From the NCBI RefSeq assembly GCF_004793475.1, contig NZ_SRYZ01000003.1, forward strand, positions 62,001-126,000: a stretch of 64,000 nucleotides of DNA, read 5' to 3'. The notes below the pieces were generated by a model that saw nothing but the letters and a program-made list of their open reading frames with translations, was not told the DNA's origin and ran no database searches. The stretch comes from Bacteroides muris (ex Afrizal et al. 2022). Lineage in GTDB: Bacteria > Bacteroidota > Bacteroidia > Bacteroidales > Bacteroidaceae. The translations under genes and the position numbers were made by a program. Positions within the stretch are counted from its first letter, which is position 1; the number at the start of each line of letters is the position of its first letter. This document shows, one piece after another, positions 39,800 to 47,723 of the stretch.

Positions 39800-39887
39800 G
39801 CCATCATGGTGGCAAAGTTTTGCCAATGGGATGGCAAAGTCGTGCCACCACGATGGCAAAGTCGTGCCATCCCGTTGGCAAAACCAC
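39800..39887. repeat. Four phased 22-bp units with GCCA-N8-TGGC dyads
   Basis: Units start at 39800, 39822, 39844 and 39866. Each begins GCCA, has TGGCAAA at positions 11-17 and, in three, ends AGTYKT. Every unit is a small palindrome; the third contains CCACGATGG. They lie between the divergent DUF2027-Smr and queA genes, downstream of neither, so a terminator role is unlikely. Confidence 0.8.
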
Positions 39888-39967
39888 GAACATAAAAGTC
39901 CATCCCCATTTCTTCCTGCAAAGTTAGGAATTATTTCCCTTATTCTTCAAATCTTCCTAAATATCCG

Positions 39968-39975
39968 TACCTTTG
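39968..39975 (+). promoter_or_regulatory. -7 box of queA
   Basis: TACCTTTG fits TAnnTTTG exactly, 23 nt before the ATG at 39999, supporting that start over the longer upstream frame. Confidence 0.6.
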
Positions 39976-39998
39976 CAACCGATAAAGAGAAAGCCATC

Positions 39999-41228
39999 AT
40001 GAAAGAAAATCCCAAACATATCAGAATCAGTGAGTTCAACTACCCGTTGCCGGACGAACGCATAGCTAAGTTTCCGTTGCCCGTACGCGACCAGTCCAAA
40101 TTGCTATTGTACCGCCACGGAGAAGTTTCGGAAGACAGATTCATTTCACTTCCGGAGTATCTGTCATCGGGAAGCCTGATGATATTCAACAATACCAAAG
40201 TCATCCAAGCACGTTTGCATTTCCGGAAAGAAACGGGGGCACTGATTGAAGTATTCTGCCTGGAACCCATACAGCCGAACGACTATGTCCTGAACTTCCA
40301 GCAAACCGAACATGTTGCCTGGCTCTGCATGGTCGGCAACCTGAAAAAGTGGAAGGAAGGCACGCTGAGACGTGAAATGACCGTGAAAGGCAAACCACTC
40401 ACCCTGACCGCCGAACGGGGTGAATGTCACGGAACCAGCCATTGGGTAAACTTCCGCTGGAACAATCCGGAAGTGACTTTTGCCGACATTCTCGAAGTCT
40501 TCGGTGAATTGCCCATCCCTCCCTACTTGAACCGGGAGACCCAAGAAAGTGACAAAGAGACTTACCAGACTGTCTACTCCAAAATCAAAGGTTCGGTGGC
40601 TGCTCCTACAGCAGGACTGCATTTCACCCCACGCATATTGGACGCATTGCGCAATAAAGGGGTGGAACTGGAAGAATTGACACTCCATGTGGGAGCAGGC
40701 ACCTTCAAACCGGTGAAAAGCGAAGAAATAGAAGGGCACGAAATGCATACGGAATACATCTCCGTCTCGCGCAACACATTGGAAAAACTCATAGCGCACG
40801 ACGGCAAGGCAGTGGCTGTAGGGACAACTTCAGTGCGCACATTGGAAAGTCTTTATCACATTGGAGTCACTTTACTGAATAATCCCGAAGCCACAGAGGA
40901 AGACTTGCACGTCCGCCAATGGCAACCTTATGAAATGTCTGGCGAGACTGCCGCCACCTCTGCAGTGGAAAGCCTGCAAGCCATTGTCGCCTATCTGGAC
41001 AGACATAGCATGGAGACTCTGCATACCAGTACTCAAATCATCATCGCTCCGGGATATGAATACAAAATCGTGAAGGCTATGGTAACTAATTTCCACCAAC
41101 CGCAAAGCACCTTGCTGCTGCTCGTATCAGCTTTCGTACACGGTGACTGGCAAAAGATTTATAATTATGCACTGGCAAATGATTTCCGTTTCCTGAGCTA
41201 TGGAGATTCATCTTTATTAATACCTTGA
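39999..41228 (+). CDS. queA: S-adenosylmethionine:tRNA ribosyltransferase-isomerase
   Basis: 409 residues, cytoplasmic; transfers and isomerises the ribosyl part of SAM onto 7-deazaguanine in tRNA, giving epoxyqueuosine. Family motifs: YPLPDERIAKFPLPVRDQSK, MIFNNTKVIQARL, LPIPPYLNR, YQTVYSKIKGSVAAPTAGLH, LHVGAGTFKPVKSEEIEGHE and TNFHQPQSTLLLLVSAF. The frame is open from 39558, but the ATG at 39999 follows a -7 box and opens the family N-terminus. It is longer than the enterobacterial enzyme, as usual in Bacteroidota. The Nudix gene follows after 5 nt. Confidence 0.96.
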   Translation: MKENPKHIRISEFNYPLPDERIAKFPLPVRDQSKLLLYRHGEVSEDRFISLPEYLSSGSLMIFNNTKVIQARLHFRKETGALIEVFCLEPIQPNDYVLNFQQTEHVAWLCMVGNLKKWKEGTLRREMTVKGKPLTLTAERGECHGTSHWVNFRWNNPEVTFADILEVFGELPIPPYLNRETQESDKETYQTVYSKIKGSVAAPTAGLHFTPRILDALRNKGVELEELTLHVGAGTFKPVKSEEIEGHEMHTEYISVSRNTLEKLIAHDGKAVAVGTTSVRTLESLYHIGVTLLNNPEATEEDLHVRQWQPYEMSGETAATSAVESLQAIVAYLDRHSMETLHTSTQIIIAPGYEYKIVKAMVTNFHQPQSTLLLLVSAFVHGDWQKIYNYALANDFRFLSYGDSSLLIP

Positions 41229-41233
41229 GCACA

Positions 41234-41737
41234 ATGAACTACGATAACAACCAAGAAATGTTCCCCCTTGTCGACGAACAAGGCAACATCATAGGCGCTG
41301 CCACCCGTGGCGAATGCCATAACGGCAGCAAACTGCTGCATCCGGTAATCCATCTTCATGTATTCAATTCCAAAGGTGAGCTGTATCTGCAGAAACGTCC
41401 CGAATGGAAAGACATACAACCGGGAAAGTGGGATACCTCAGTAGGCGGACACGTCGATTTAGGTGAAAATGTAGAGATGGCGCTGAAACGCGAAGTACGC
41501 GAAGAGCTCGGCATTACCGACTTTGTTCCCGAAACTATCATACGTTACGTCTTCGAATCTGCCCGCGAAAAGGAACTGGTCTTCGTGTACAAAACGGTCT
41601 ACGACGGTGAAATACAGCCCAGCAACGAACTGGACGGAGGACGTTTCTGGGGCATTGATCAAATAAAAGAAAGCATAGGAAAGGAAGTCTTTACTCCAAA
41701 CTTTGAAGAAGAGATAGAGAAAGTTATCGAATTGTAG
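41234..41737 (+). CDS. Nudix hydrolase
   Basis: 167 residues, isopentenyl-diphosphate-isomerase-like Nudix fold. The Nudix box is complete: G72, E78, R86-E87, E90-E91 and G93 (GHVDLGENVEMALKREVREE). The N-terminus EMFPLVDEQGNIIGAATRGE is that of the YfcD group, whose substrates are unsettled. The ATG at 41234 was preferred to the TTG at 41225, which overlaps the queA stop. It forms an operon with queA. Confidence 0.92.
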   Translation: MNYDNNQEMFPLVDEQGNIIGAATRGECHNGSKLLHPVIHLHVFNSKGELYLQKRPEWKDIQPGKWDTSVGGHVDLGENVEMALKREVREELGITDFVPETIIRYVFESAREKELVFVYKTVYDGEIQPSNELDGGRFWGIDQIKESIGKEVFTPNFEEEIEKVIEL

Positions 41738-41756
41738 CAGCAATAAATACTCCTTC

Positions 41757-41792
41757 AAAAAAAAGTCCCACTCTCCAAAAGAAAAGTGGGAC
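41757..41792 (-). terminator. Intrinsic terminator of the DUF4827-glmM operon
   Basis: On the minus strand GTCCCACT (41785-41792), loop, AGTGGGAC (41765-41772), then eight T's (41757-41764). It lies 24 nt beyond the glmM stop and just after the convergent Nudix gene, which it may also terminate. Confidence 0.9.
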
Positions 41793-41815
41793 ATATAGCA
41801 GCATTACAATCAGCC

Positions 41816-43204
41816 TTATTTTGCCAGTTCTTCAATCACCTTCATAATCTGCTGGCCGATTTCCTCGGCAGCTTCCGGTGTGGCTGCTTCACTATAGACA
41901 CGGATAATCGGTTCCGTATTACTCTTGCGCAGATGAACCCATTTGTCGGGGAAGTCAATCTTCACACCGTCTATATCATTGATTTCTTCATTCTTATACA
42001 GCTCCTTCACCTTAGCAAGAATAGCATCTACATCTGTTTCAGGAGTCAAGTCTACACGATTCTTTGCCATGAAGTATGCAGGATAGGATGCACGGAGTTC
42101 ACTCACCTTCTTACCTTCGTGTGCCAGATGGCTCAAGAACAAGGCAATACCTACCAAGGCATCACGCCCATAGTGGCTGGCCGGATAGATTACCCCACCG
42201 TTTCCTTCACCACCGATAACGGCACCTACCTCCTTCATCTTGGTAGTCACATTCACTTCACCTACGGCGGAAGCGTAATATTCCTGTCCATACTTGCGGG
42301 TTACATCGCGCAAGGCACGGGTCGAGCTCAAATTGGATACTGTATTGCCCGGAGTATGTTTCAATACGTAGTCGGCAACCGTAACCAGCGTATATTCTTC
42401 ACCGTACATCTTGCCGTCTTCGCAAATCATTGCCAGGCGGTCTACGTCAGGGTCTACAACAAATGCAACGTCTGCCTTCCCCCCTTTCATCAGGTTCATA
42501 ATGTCACCCAAGTTCTTTTCCAAAGGCTCGGGATTATGCTGGAAGTTACCGGTCGGTTCGCAATAGAGCTTCTCTACGTGCTGAACGCCAAGTTGTTCAA
42601 GTAGTTGCGGCAAAATAATACCACCTACAGAGTTTACACAATCAATGGCTACACGGAAGTTTGCCTTTCGGATAGCTTCCACATCTACGAGGTCAAGTGC
42701 CAATACGCTGTCGATGTGTTTCTGGTTGTAGCTTAAATCCTGACGGTACGAGCCAAGCTGGTCCACTTCGGCATAGTCGAATTCTTCGGCGGCGGCAATG
42801 CGGAGTACTTCCTGGCCTTCGGCAGCGTTCAGAAATTCGCCCTTTTCATTCAGCAGTTTCAACGCATTCCACTGCTTGGGATTGTGTGAGGCAGTCAGGA
42901 TAATACCTCCACTGGCACCTTCCATGGTTACAGCCAGCTCGGTAGTCGGAGTAGAAGCCAAGTCAATGTCCACTACATCCCAGCCCATACCCATCAAGGT
43001 ACCGACTACTACGTTCTTGACCATCTCACCGGAGATGCGGGCATCACGCCCTACTACAATTTTGTTACTTTTTACAGTACACGTCTTACGAATCAGGGTA
43101 GCATAAGCTGAAGTGAACTTCACAATGTCGAGCGGATTCAATCCCTCGCCGGCACCACCGCCAATTGTTCCGCGGATTCCAGAGATAGATTTGATTAGAG
43201 TCAT
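41816..43204 (-). CDS. glmM: Phosphoglucosamine mutase (phosphohexomutase)
   Basis: 462 residues, cytoplasmic; converts glucosamine-6-phosphate to glucosamine-1-phosphate for cell-wall precursors. The phosphoserine loop is TASHNPKQWN with S106; the metal loop is DPDVDR; the sugar loop is GGEGNGGVIYP; the phosphate-binding loop is LRKSNTEPIIRVY. The N-terminal LIKSISGIRGTIGG is typical of Bacteroidota members. Phosphomannomutase activity cannot be excluded from sequence. It follows the DUF4827 gene by 28 nt. Confidence 0.93.
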   Translation of the reverse strand: MTLIKSISGIRGTIGGGAGEGLNPLDIVKFTSAYATLIRKTCTVKSNKIVVGRDARISGEMVKNVVVGTLMGMGWDVVDIDLASTPTTELAVTMEGASGGIILTASHNPKQWNALKLLNEKGEFLNAAEGQEVLRIAAAEEFDYAEVDQLGSYRQDLSYNQKHIDSVLALDLVDVEAIRKANFRVAIDCVNSVGGIILPQLLEQLGVQHVEKLYCEPTGNFQHNPEPLEKNLGDIMNLMKGGKADVAFVVDPDVDRLAMICEDGKMYGEEYTLVTVADYVLKHTPGNTVSNLSSTRALRDVTRKYGQEYYASAVGEVNVTTKMKEVGAVIGGEGNGGVIYPASHYGRDALVGIALFLSHLAHEGKKVSELRASYPAYFMAKNRVDLTPETDVDAILAKVKELYKNEEINDIDGVKIDFPDKWVHLRKSNTEPIIRVYSEAATPEAAEEIGQQIMKVIEELAK

Positions 43205-43232
43205 AGGTTATAATGATTTTTAAATTTATAGG

Positions 43233-43847
43233 TTAGTTCCAAATTTGGAATTTAATGTCATAATAATAAGGATATACTTGTTGTATGGCAGTCTGATGCC
43301 CCATCTTGGATGGAACAATCAACCTCACATGTGCCCCATCACGTACGTAATTTAAAGCGACTAACCAACCGGCAGGCACAGCAGAAGATTGATAAGTCAT
43401 CAGCATATATCCTTGTGTGAAAATTCCTGCAATGGATGAAGAAGTTACCGTATATCTGAATTCATCTACAATAGACGGAGAATTCAAATTGCTCAAGTAA
43501 GACTTGTTTCCATAAGCATCAGCTATCAGCCCTTGTTCCTCAAAGCGCACCAGAATCAAATCATTCGGTTTAACTGTATCTGCAGGATTCGTCGAACCTT
43601 TCTTCACAATCTGCATATACACCCCGCTTACCAGCTGCACATACTCATTCCTGCTTACATCCGTTGTCGAATCTTGCGCATAGAACTCACTTTGAGAAAT
43701 AACGACAATGCTACTGTCTTTAATAAATGCTTTGATGGCATCTTTTTCTTCCTCAAGCATTTCAGCATAAGTCTTAGAATTATCGCATGCCTGAAAGGCT
43801 AAACAAACTGCAAGTAAGGCAAAAAAGAATAAAGTAAGTTTCTTCAT
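43233..43847 (-). CDS. DUF4827 lipoprotein
   Basis: 204 residues with a lipoprotein signal (LLAVCLAFQAC, Cys 21). The mature part starts DNSKTYAEMLEEEKDAIKAF and continues with a beta-rich fold (DLILVRFEEQGLIADAYGNK) that resembles FKBP-type domains in layout, although I would not assign peptidyl-prolyl isomerase activity. As I recall, DUF4827 genes often stand next to glmM in Bacteroides, as here. It is the first gene of the operon, with a -7 box at 43886-43893. Confidence 0.88.
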   Translation of the reverse strand: MKKLTLFFFALLAVCLAFQACDNSKTYAEMLEEEKDAIKAFIKDSSIVVISQSEFYAQDSTTDVSRNEYVQLVSGVYMQIVKKGSTNPADTVKPNDLILVRFEEQGLIADAYGNKSYLSNLNSPSIVDEFRYTVTSSSIAGIFTQGYMLMTYQSSAVPAGWLVALNYVRDGAHVRLIVPSKMGHQTAIQQVYPYYYDIKFQIWN

Positions 43848-43885
43848 TTCTGTTAGTTAGTAATTTCGTACAAAATAGAATGCGG

Positions 43886-43893
43886 CAAAGATA
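43886..43893 (-). promoter_or_regulatory. -7 box of the DUF4827-glmM operon
   Basis: TATCTTTG on the minus strand fits TAnnTTTG, 38 nt before the ATG at 43847. Confidence 0.55.
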
Positions 43894-43941
43894 ACAATTC
43901 TTTTTTATCCGATGGCATTTTTTATGAATTCTTCTTATTGT

Positions 43942-45165
43942 TTAAAACCGTCCTACAAGCTGTCCTGCAAGATACGACTTGGCTCCGGATTCTATCTTCA
44001 CTATTTCCGGAGTACGGATACCCGGTTTCAGTTCTCCATTTATATTGAAAAACACATTACCATTTCCCACTAATGCGGCACCGGCACGGGCCGTCTGCGA
44101 AGAGCACACAACTTCTTTCCAGCAATCTTCTACCGTATTGTATATTAATATTTTGTCATTAAAACGATAAAATTCGGGCAACATAGTCATATAGGCTTTT
44201 GCCACAGATTTCAAGCTATCCACTGCCCGATTGTCCCCCTCGGCCAACGCCCGCTTCATCTTTTCTTCCCGTTTCAGGGCAGCTAGAAAAATATCTTTAT
44301 TGACTCCGCCGGTACAGAGCACCAGACTGTCTCCACAGGCTATGCCGACACCACCGCCCAACGAAATTTCCACGGAATCTTTCCCCATAGGAACAGCCAC
44401 CTGAGTCCATGTTCGTTCCCACGGATGATAAGAATAACCATCTAACGAAAGAGAGGCCGGACGTCCTTCGCCCGCACCGGCAAATCCACCCCATAAATAC
44501 AAGCGATAATCCTTTCCCTTACGTTGCGCCACACACACCGACTGGGTACGGGGAGCACCCGGAAAGTCGGGCAATCGCGTCCATTCTGCATCCGGGTTGT
44601 CCAAATCCAAACAATACAATGCATTGGAAGGTGCTCCATTGACATTTCCTCCTACAATAAAAAGATAATGTTCCAATACTGCCCCTCCCATATTGTCTAT
44701 CGTACAAGGCAAGGAAGGCAAGGTATCGACCATAGCCGTTGTAGCGTCCTTATCCAAGGAAATGCGAAACACGGAAGACAACGCACCGTTCTGATTCGTT
44801 CCACCCGCACAAATCACTCCCTGAGGGGTAGAGACAGACACACCATATGCAGCCTCCACCGGTAATTCTCCTACCTTTTTCCAAACAAGCAGCGAATCGG
44901 CCGACCCATCTGCCACATAAATTCCTTGATAGAACCTTTTCTTTCCACCTGCCGAGGCCGGTATTTCCGGAAAATTACAACCTCCTGCCATCAGCAGCCA
45001 ACCATTATAGGTACCAGCATAACAGGCTGAAACGCCTAATTCAATCCCCATCTCCCCTGCAGGAGCACCTTGCATCTGCCTAACTGTCCAAACAAGTTCC
45101 TCTTTTACTTCGGGGGCAATGCATCCTGCCAATACAAGGCATAATATCCAAAACTTCTTCATCAA
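43942..45165 (-). CDS. nanM: Cyclically permuted mutarotase, N-acetylneuraminate epimerase (NanM-like)
   Basis: 407 residues, lipoprotein-like signal (LCLVLAGCIAPE). A six-bladed Kelch propeller with blades such as GWLLMAGGCNFPEIPASAGG, GVICAGGTNQNGALSSVFRI, HYLFIVGGNVNGAPSNALYC and YRLYLWGGFAGAGEGRPASL. This family speeds conversion of alpha- to beta-sialic acid after release by sialidase. It lies 89 bp downstream of the sialidase gene, which supports the role. The hairpin between the two may reduce or stabilise transcription. Confidence 0.88.
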   Translation of the reverse strand: MMKKFWILCLVLAGCIAPEVKEELVWTVRQMQGAPAGEMGIELGVSACYAGTYNGWLLMAGGCNFPEIPASAGGKKRFYQGIYVADGSADSLLVWKKVGELPVEAAYGVSVSTPQGVICAGGTNQNGALSSVFRISLDKDATTAMVDTLPSLPCTIDNMGGAVLEHYLFIVGGNVNGAPSNALYCLDLDNPDAEWTRLPDFPGAPRTQSVCVAQRKGKDYRLYLWGGFAGAGEGRPASLSLDGYSYHPWERTWTQVAVPMGKDSVEISLGGGVGIACGDSLVLCTGGVNKDIFLAALKREEKMKRALAEGDNRAVDSLKSVAKAYMTMLPEFYRFNDKILIYNTVEDCWKEVVCSSQTARAGAALVGNGNVFFNINGELKPGIRTPEIVKIESGAKSYLAGQLVGRF

Positions 45166-45186
45166 TTTCTTTTTTTTACAAATAAT

Positions 45187-45242
45187 AAAAATCTTTCCAC
45201 TCTGATTAGGAAACCGGAGCAGAAAGATTTTTCCAACAACAA
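45187..45242 (-). terminator. Hairpin between the sialidase and mutarotase genes
   Basis: AAAAATCTTTC (45187-45197) and GAAAGATTTTT (45232-45242) are perfect complements around a 34-nt inner region that can pair weakly. It follows the sialidase stop by 12 nt. With A/T-rich flanks it could terminate or attenuate on either strand. Confidence 0.6.
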
Positions 45243-45254
45243 GAATAGGCAGGT

Positions 45255-46892
45255 TTACTTAACCAGTTCCTTCAGCTTCACTGTCTGGAAGGTCATATGT
45301 GCCACACTACTCTCATATAAGATTCCTACGGTTTCCTTATCCACCATACTCAGACAAGAATACCCCCATCCATGACCTTCATCCAGCAACACCTGATGTT
45401 CGGGCAACCATGTCTGTCCGCCATCAAGACTCACCTTAATAGTAATGTTGTTACGATTCTGAGTCGAATTAGGATTCGAGAATATAAGAATATCTTTTTT
45501 CAAGACATTATCCTTGGCTTTCACACTAATCAAGCTGGCCATACACACAGGCTCCTTCAAGGCCGTACGAGATGATTCATGCTCTTTCCATGTTTCTCCC
45601 AGGTCAGTTGTCGTATATACGGCACGACTCCCCCCCCTATTGTCACGCATATTCAGCATCAATACCCCCGGTTCTACTTCAGCCACCTGTGCTTCAGTGG
45701 TATTGGTACGTGCATGGTTATGTATTTTCCAAGTCTTTCCACCGTCTTTGCTATACATGATACCTGCATTGGGAATACGGTCTGCACCGATATACTGAAT
45801 AGGAAATACCAATGTACCGTCGCTCATGGTAATGCCACGTCCCGGACCTTGCAGCAAGAAATACCAAGATGCATCTTTAACTTGCTCTGTCACATTAATG
45901 GGTTCAGACCAGGTCTTTCCGTCATCCGTACTTTTACTCATTACTAACTGTGCCGTGTGGTTCATATCCATTCCCGGATGCGAACTCCACCATGCACGTT
46001 GATTGCCCATGCCATGTGTCCAGGCAGCCACAATCCATATCGTATTGGTCTTGGTGTCTACCAGAATAGAGGGGTCTCCAACACCATTCTGTGCAGCAGG
46101 CAGTCCTCCTGTTTCACCAAAAGCCAAAGGCAGACGCATCTTTTCCCAAGTCTTTCCACCATCCGTACTGCGGCTGAGTCCTATATCTACATGCTCCTGC
46201 AAATCGACGCTGCTGTTATAACGCACATCATAGACACCCAGCAAAGTACCTTTATTAGTTGTCACCAGCCCCGGAATGCGAAATGCCGCCGAGTTGTCAT
46301 CTCCAGCATGGCGCACTCCTACTCCCATACGGTGCTCGATACCATCAGGAGAAACCATCTTGATAGGAACCTCTTTCCCGTCCAATGTAACAGATGTCAG
46401 TTCGGCAGTCACTTTTGTATCCAACGGTGTACCAGGATTCATTTGCAAACTAACCCAGAAGAAATTCACGCCGGGGAAAAGTTTCTGACCGCTCTTCAAC
46501 AACACTTCATTTTCCGGATTCTCCACTTGTGAATTCTTGATTGAATAAGAAGGATTGGCCGCCAATGTGCCTCCCGGTTTATGACTGGAGATATACTCTA
46601 CAGGAGCAAAACGTTTCTTACCTCTGTCTTGCAACGCCTCCGTACCTCCATAATAAAGTTTCACTGCCTGAATATCCGAAAGCTTCACTTCCTTGCCGAA
46701 ATTTAAAACCACATCGTCCAAAGTCTGATTTTCTCCGGCATTCAAGCGGATATAAAACAAAACATTATCTTGTCTTTCAATCAGAATCGGAATACGCGTT
46801 TCACGAACAAATATAGAATCGGTAGCATGAATCACCTGAGTGACAGCACCCCACAAAAAGAAAAGAAAAAACAAGTTCAATACTTTTTTCAT
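45255..46892 (-). CDS. nanH: Sialidase (exo-alpha-neuraminidase, GH33)
   Basis: 545 residues, exported (signal VLNLFFLFFLWGAVTQVIHA). An N-terminal sialidase-associated beta-domain precedes the six-bladed catalytic propeller. It has the FRIPGLV arginine motif and five Asp boxes (STDGGKTW, STDDGKTW, SKDGGKTW, TTDLGETW, SLDGGQTW), plus the AEVEPGVLMLNMRDN and YSCLSMVDKETVGILYE regions holding the catalytic Glu/Tyr. It releases terminal sialic acid from host glycans and exposes galactose for the neighbouring GH2. It follows the sulfatase pseudogene by 33 bp; the promoter at 47611 probably serves both. Confidence 0.96.
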   Translation of the reverse strand: MKKVLNLFFLFFLWGAVTQVIHATDSIFVRETRIPILIERQDNVLFYIRLNAGENQTLDDVVLNFGKEVKLSDIQAVKLYYGGTEALQDRGKKRFAPVEYISSHKPGGTLAANPSYSIKNSQVENPENEVLLKSGQKLFPGVNFFWVSLQMNPGTPLDTKVTAELTSVTLDGKEVPIKMVSPDGIEHRMGVGVRHAGDDNSAAFRIPGLVTTNKGTLLGVYDVRYNSSVDLQEHVDIGLSRSTDGGKTWEKMRLPLAFGETGGLPAAQNGVGDPSILVDTKTNTIWIVAAWTHGMGNQRAWWSSHPGMDMNHTAQLVMSKSTDDGKTWSEPINVTEQVKDASWYFLLQGPGRGITMSDGTLVFPIQYIGADRIPNAGIMYSKDGGKTWKIHNHARTNTTEAQVAEVEPGVLMLNMRDNRGGSRAVYTTTDLGETWKEHESSRTALKEPVCMASLISVKAKDNVLKKDILIFSNPNSTQNRNNITIKVSLDGGQTWLPEHQVLLDEGHGWGYSCLSMVDKETVGILYESSVAHMTFQTVKLKELVK

Positions 46893-46925
46893 GATATTAA
46901 TAGTTTTAAATAATAAAATCCGTTG

Positions 46926-47537
46926 TCATAACTGCGGCAATATGGCCGGAAACAAATCATTGTCGGTATGTTCACGCAAAACAATATTCACCATTTGTTG
47001 CAGAATCTCAGGATGCTGCGCTGCAACATCAGTGTCTTCATAAATATCCTCCGCCAGATTATACAAATATTTTTTCCCTTTTTTATTATCAGCTTCCAGT
47101 TACCCATACTAATCTGGTCGGTTTCATGAAATTCCCGATGCAGAAATTCATGTTTTTGCTGACGGGCATCATCTCCCAACAAAGTGGACGCTAAAGATAT
47201 GCCATCAAAGCAATCCCCTTTTATCTTCTTATTCAAGTATTTTTTGGGAGACCTTCTCTCACCAATCAATTCACAGAAAGTAGGCATCACATCATACAAA
47301 GCCAGCACTTACCGGACTACCGGCATAAGCTTGAGTAAAACGCATACCTTCTTGTGCCATTCGATTAAAATGGGGAGTCTGTATATATTTTTGGCCATAA
47401 CATCCCAAATCCCCATATCCCATGTCATCACACAAAATAAAAACAATATTAGGCTTCAACGATTTATCAGCCGAATATACCCTCAACGTAGCGGAAAGGA
47501 AAATAGCACCTATCAGCAAAAAACGGGATTGTTTCAT
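46926..47537 (-). pseudogene. Sulfatase with its core and active site deleted
   Basis: The first 76 codons are a sulfatase N-terminus: signal, then [20 protein letters not shown] (metal Asp pair) and [12 protein letters not shown]. The sequence then jumps, near 47308, to the C-terminal end in another frame ([36 protein letters not shown]). Sulfatases are about 450-550 residues; roughly 300 codons are missing. The cut falls inside the expected active-site signature (C/S-x-P-x-R), which is lost. A second lesion, one base missing in the six-T run 47070-47075 (plus strand), breaks the tail, which otherwise reads YLYNLAEDIYEDTDVAAQHP. Confidence 0.88.
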
Positions 47538-47610
47538 AATATGTTGATTCTATCAAAGGGTCTCTAATAACCAATCCATAATTTAAGAAAATCATTAAAA
47601 TTCGCGCTTG

Positions 47611-47618
47611 CAAATATA
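47611..47618 (-). promoter_or_regulatory. -7 box of the sulfatase-remnant, sialidase and mutarotase unit
   Basis: TATATTTG on the minus strand fits TAnnTTTG exactly, 73 nt before the sulfatase remnant's ATG. Because the remnant is short, the promoter can still drive the sialidase gene. Confidence 0.5.
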
Positions 47619-47669
47619 AGCAATATTTAAATTTACAACAATGCATTAATAAAAATATTTATTTAAAAT

Positions 47670-47710
47670 CCCCGTATTAGACAAACTGTGATATTTATCT
47701 AAATACGGGG
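47670..47710 (-). terminator. Hairpin terminator after the five-enzyme operon
   Basis: On the minus strand CCCCGTATTTAG (47710-47699) pairs with CTAATACGGGG (47680-47670) with one bulge, followed by ATTTTAAATAAATATTTTT. It starts 14 nt after the GH2 stop. Confidence 0.7.
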
Positions 47711-47723
47711 ATAATAATACAGA

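Noticed and set aside
39800..39887. CRISPR array or terminator
   Set aside because: Units are contiguous without spacers, and the array lies upstream of both flanking genes.
39558..39998. An N-terminal extension of QueA
   Set aside because: It is antisense to the DUF2027-Smr gene, passes through the repeat array and lies upstream of the queA promoter.
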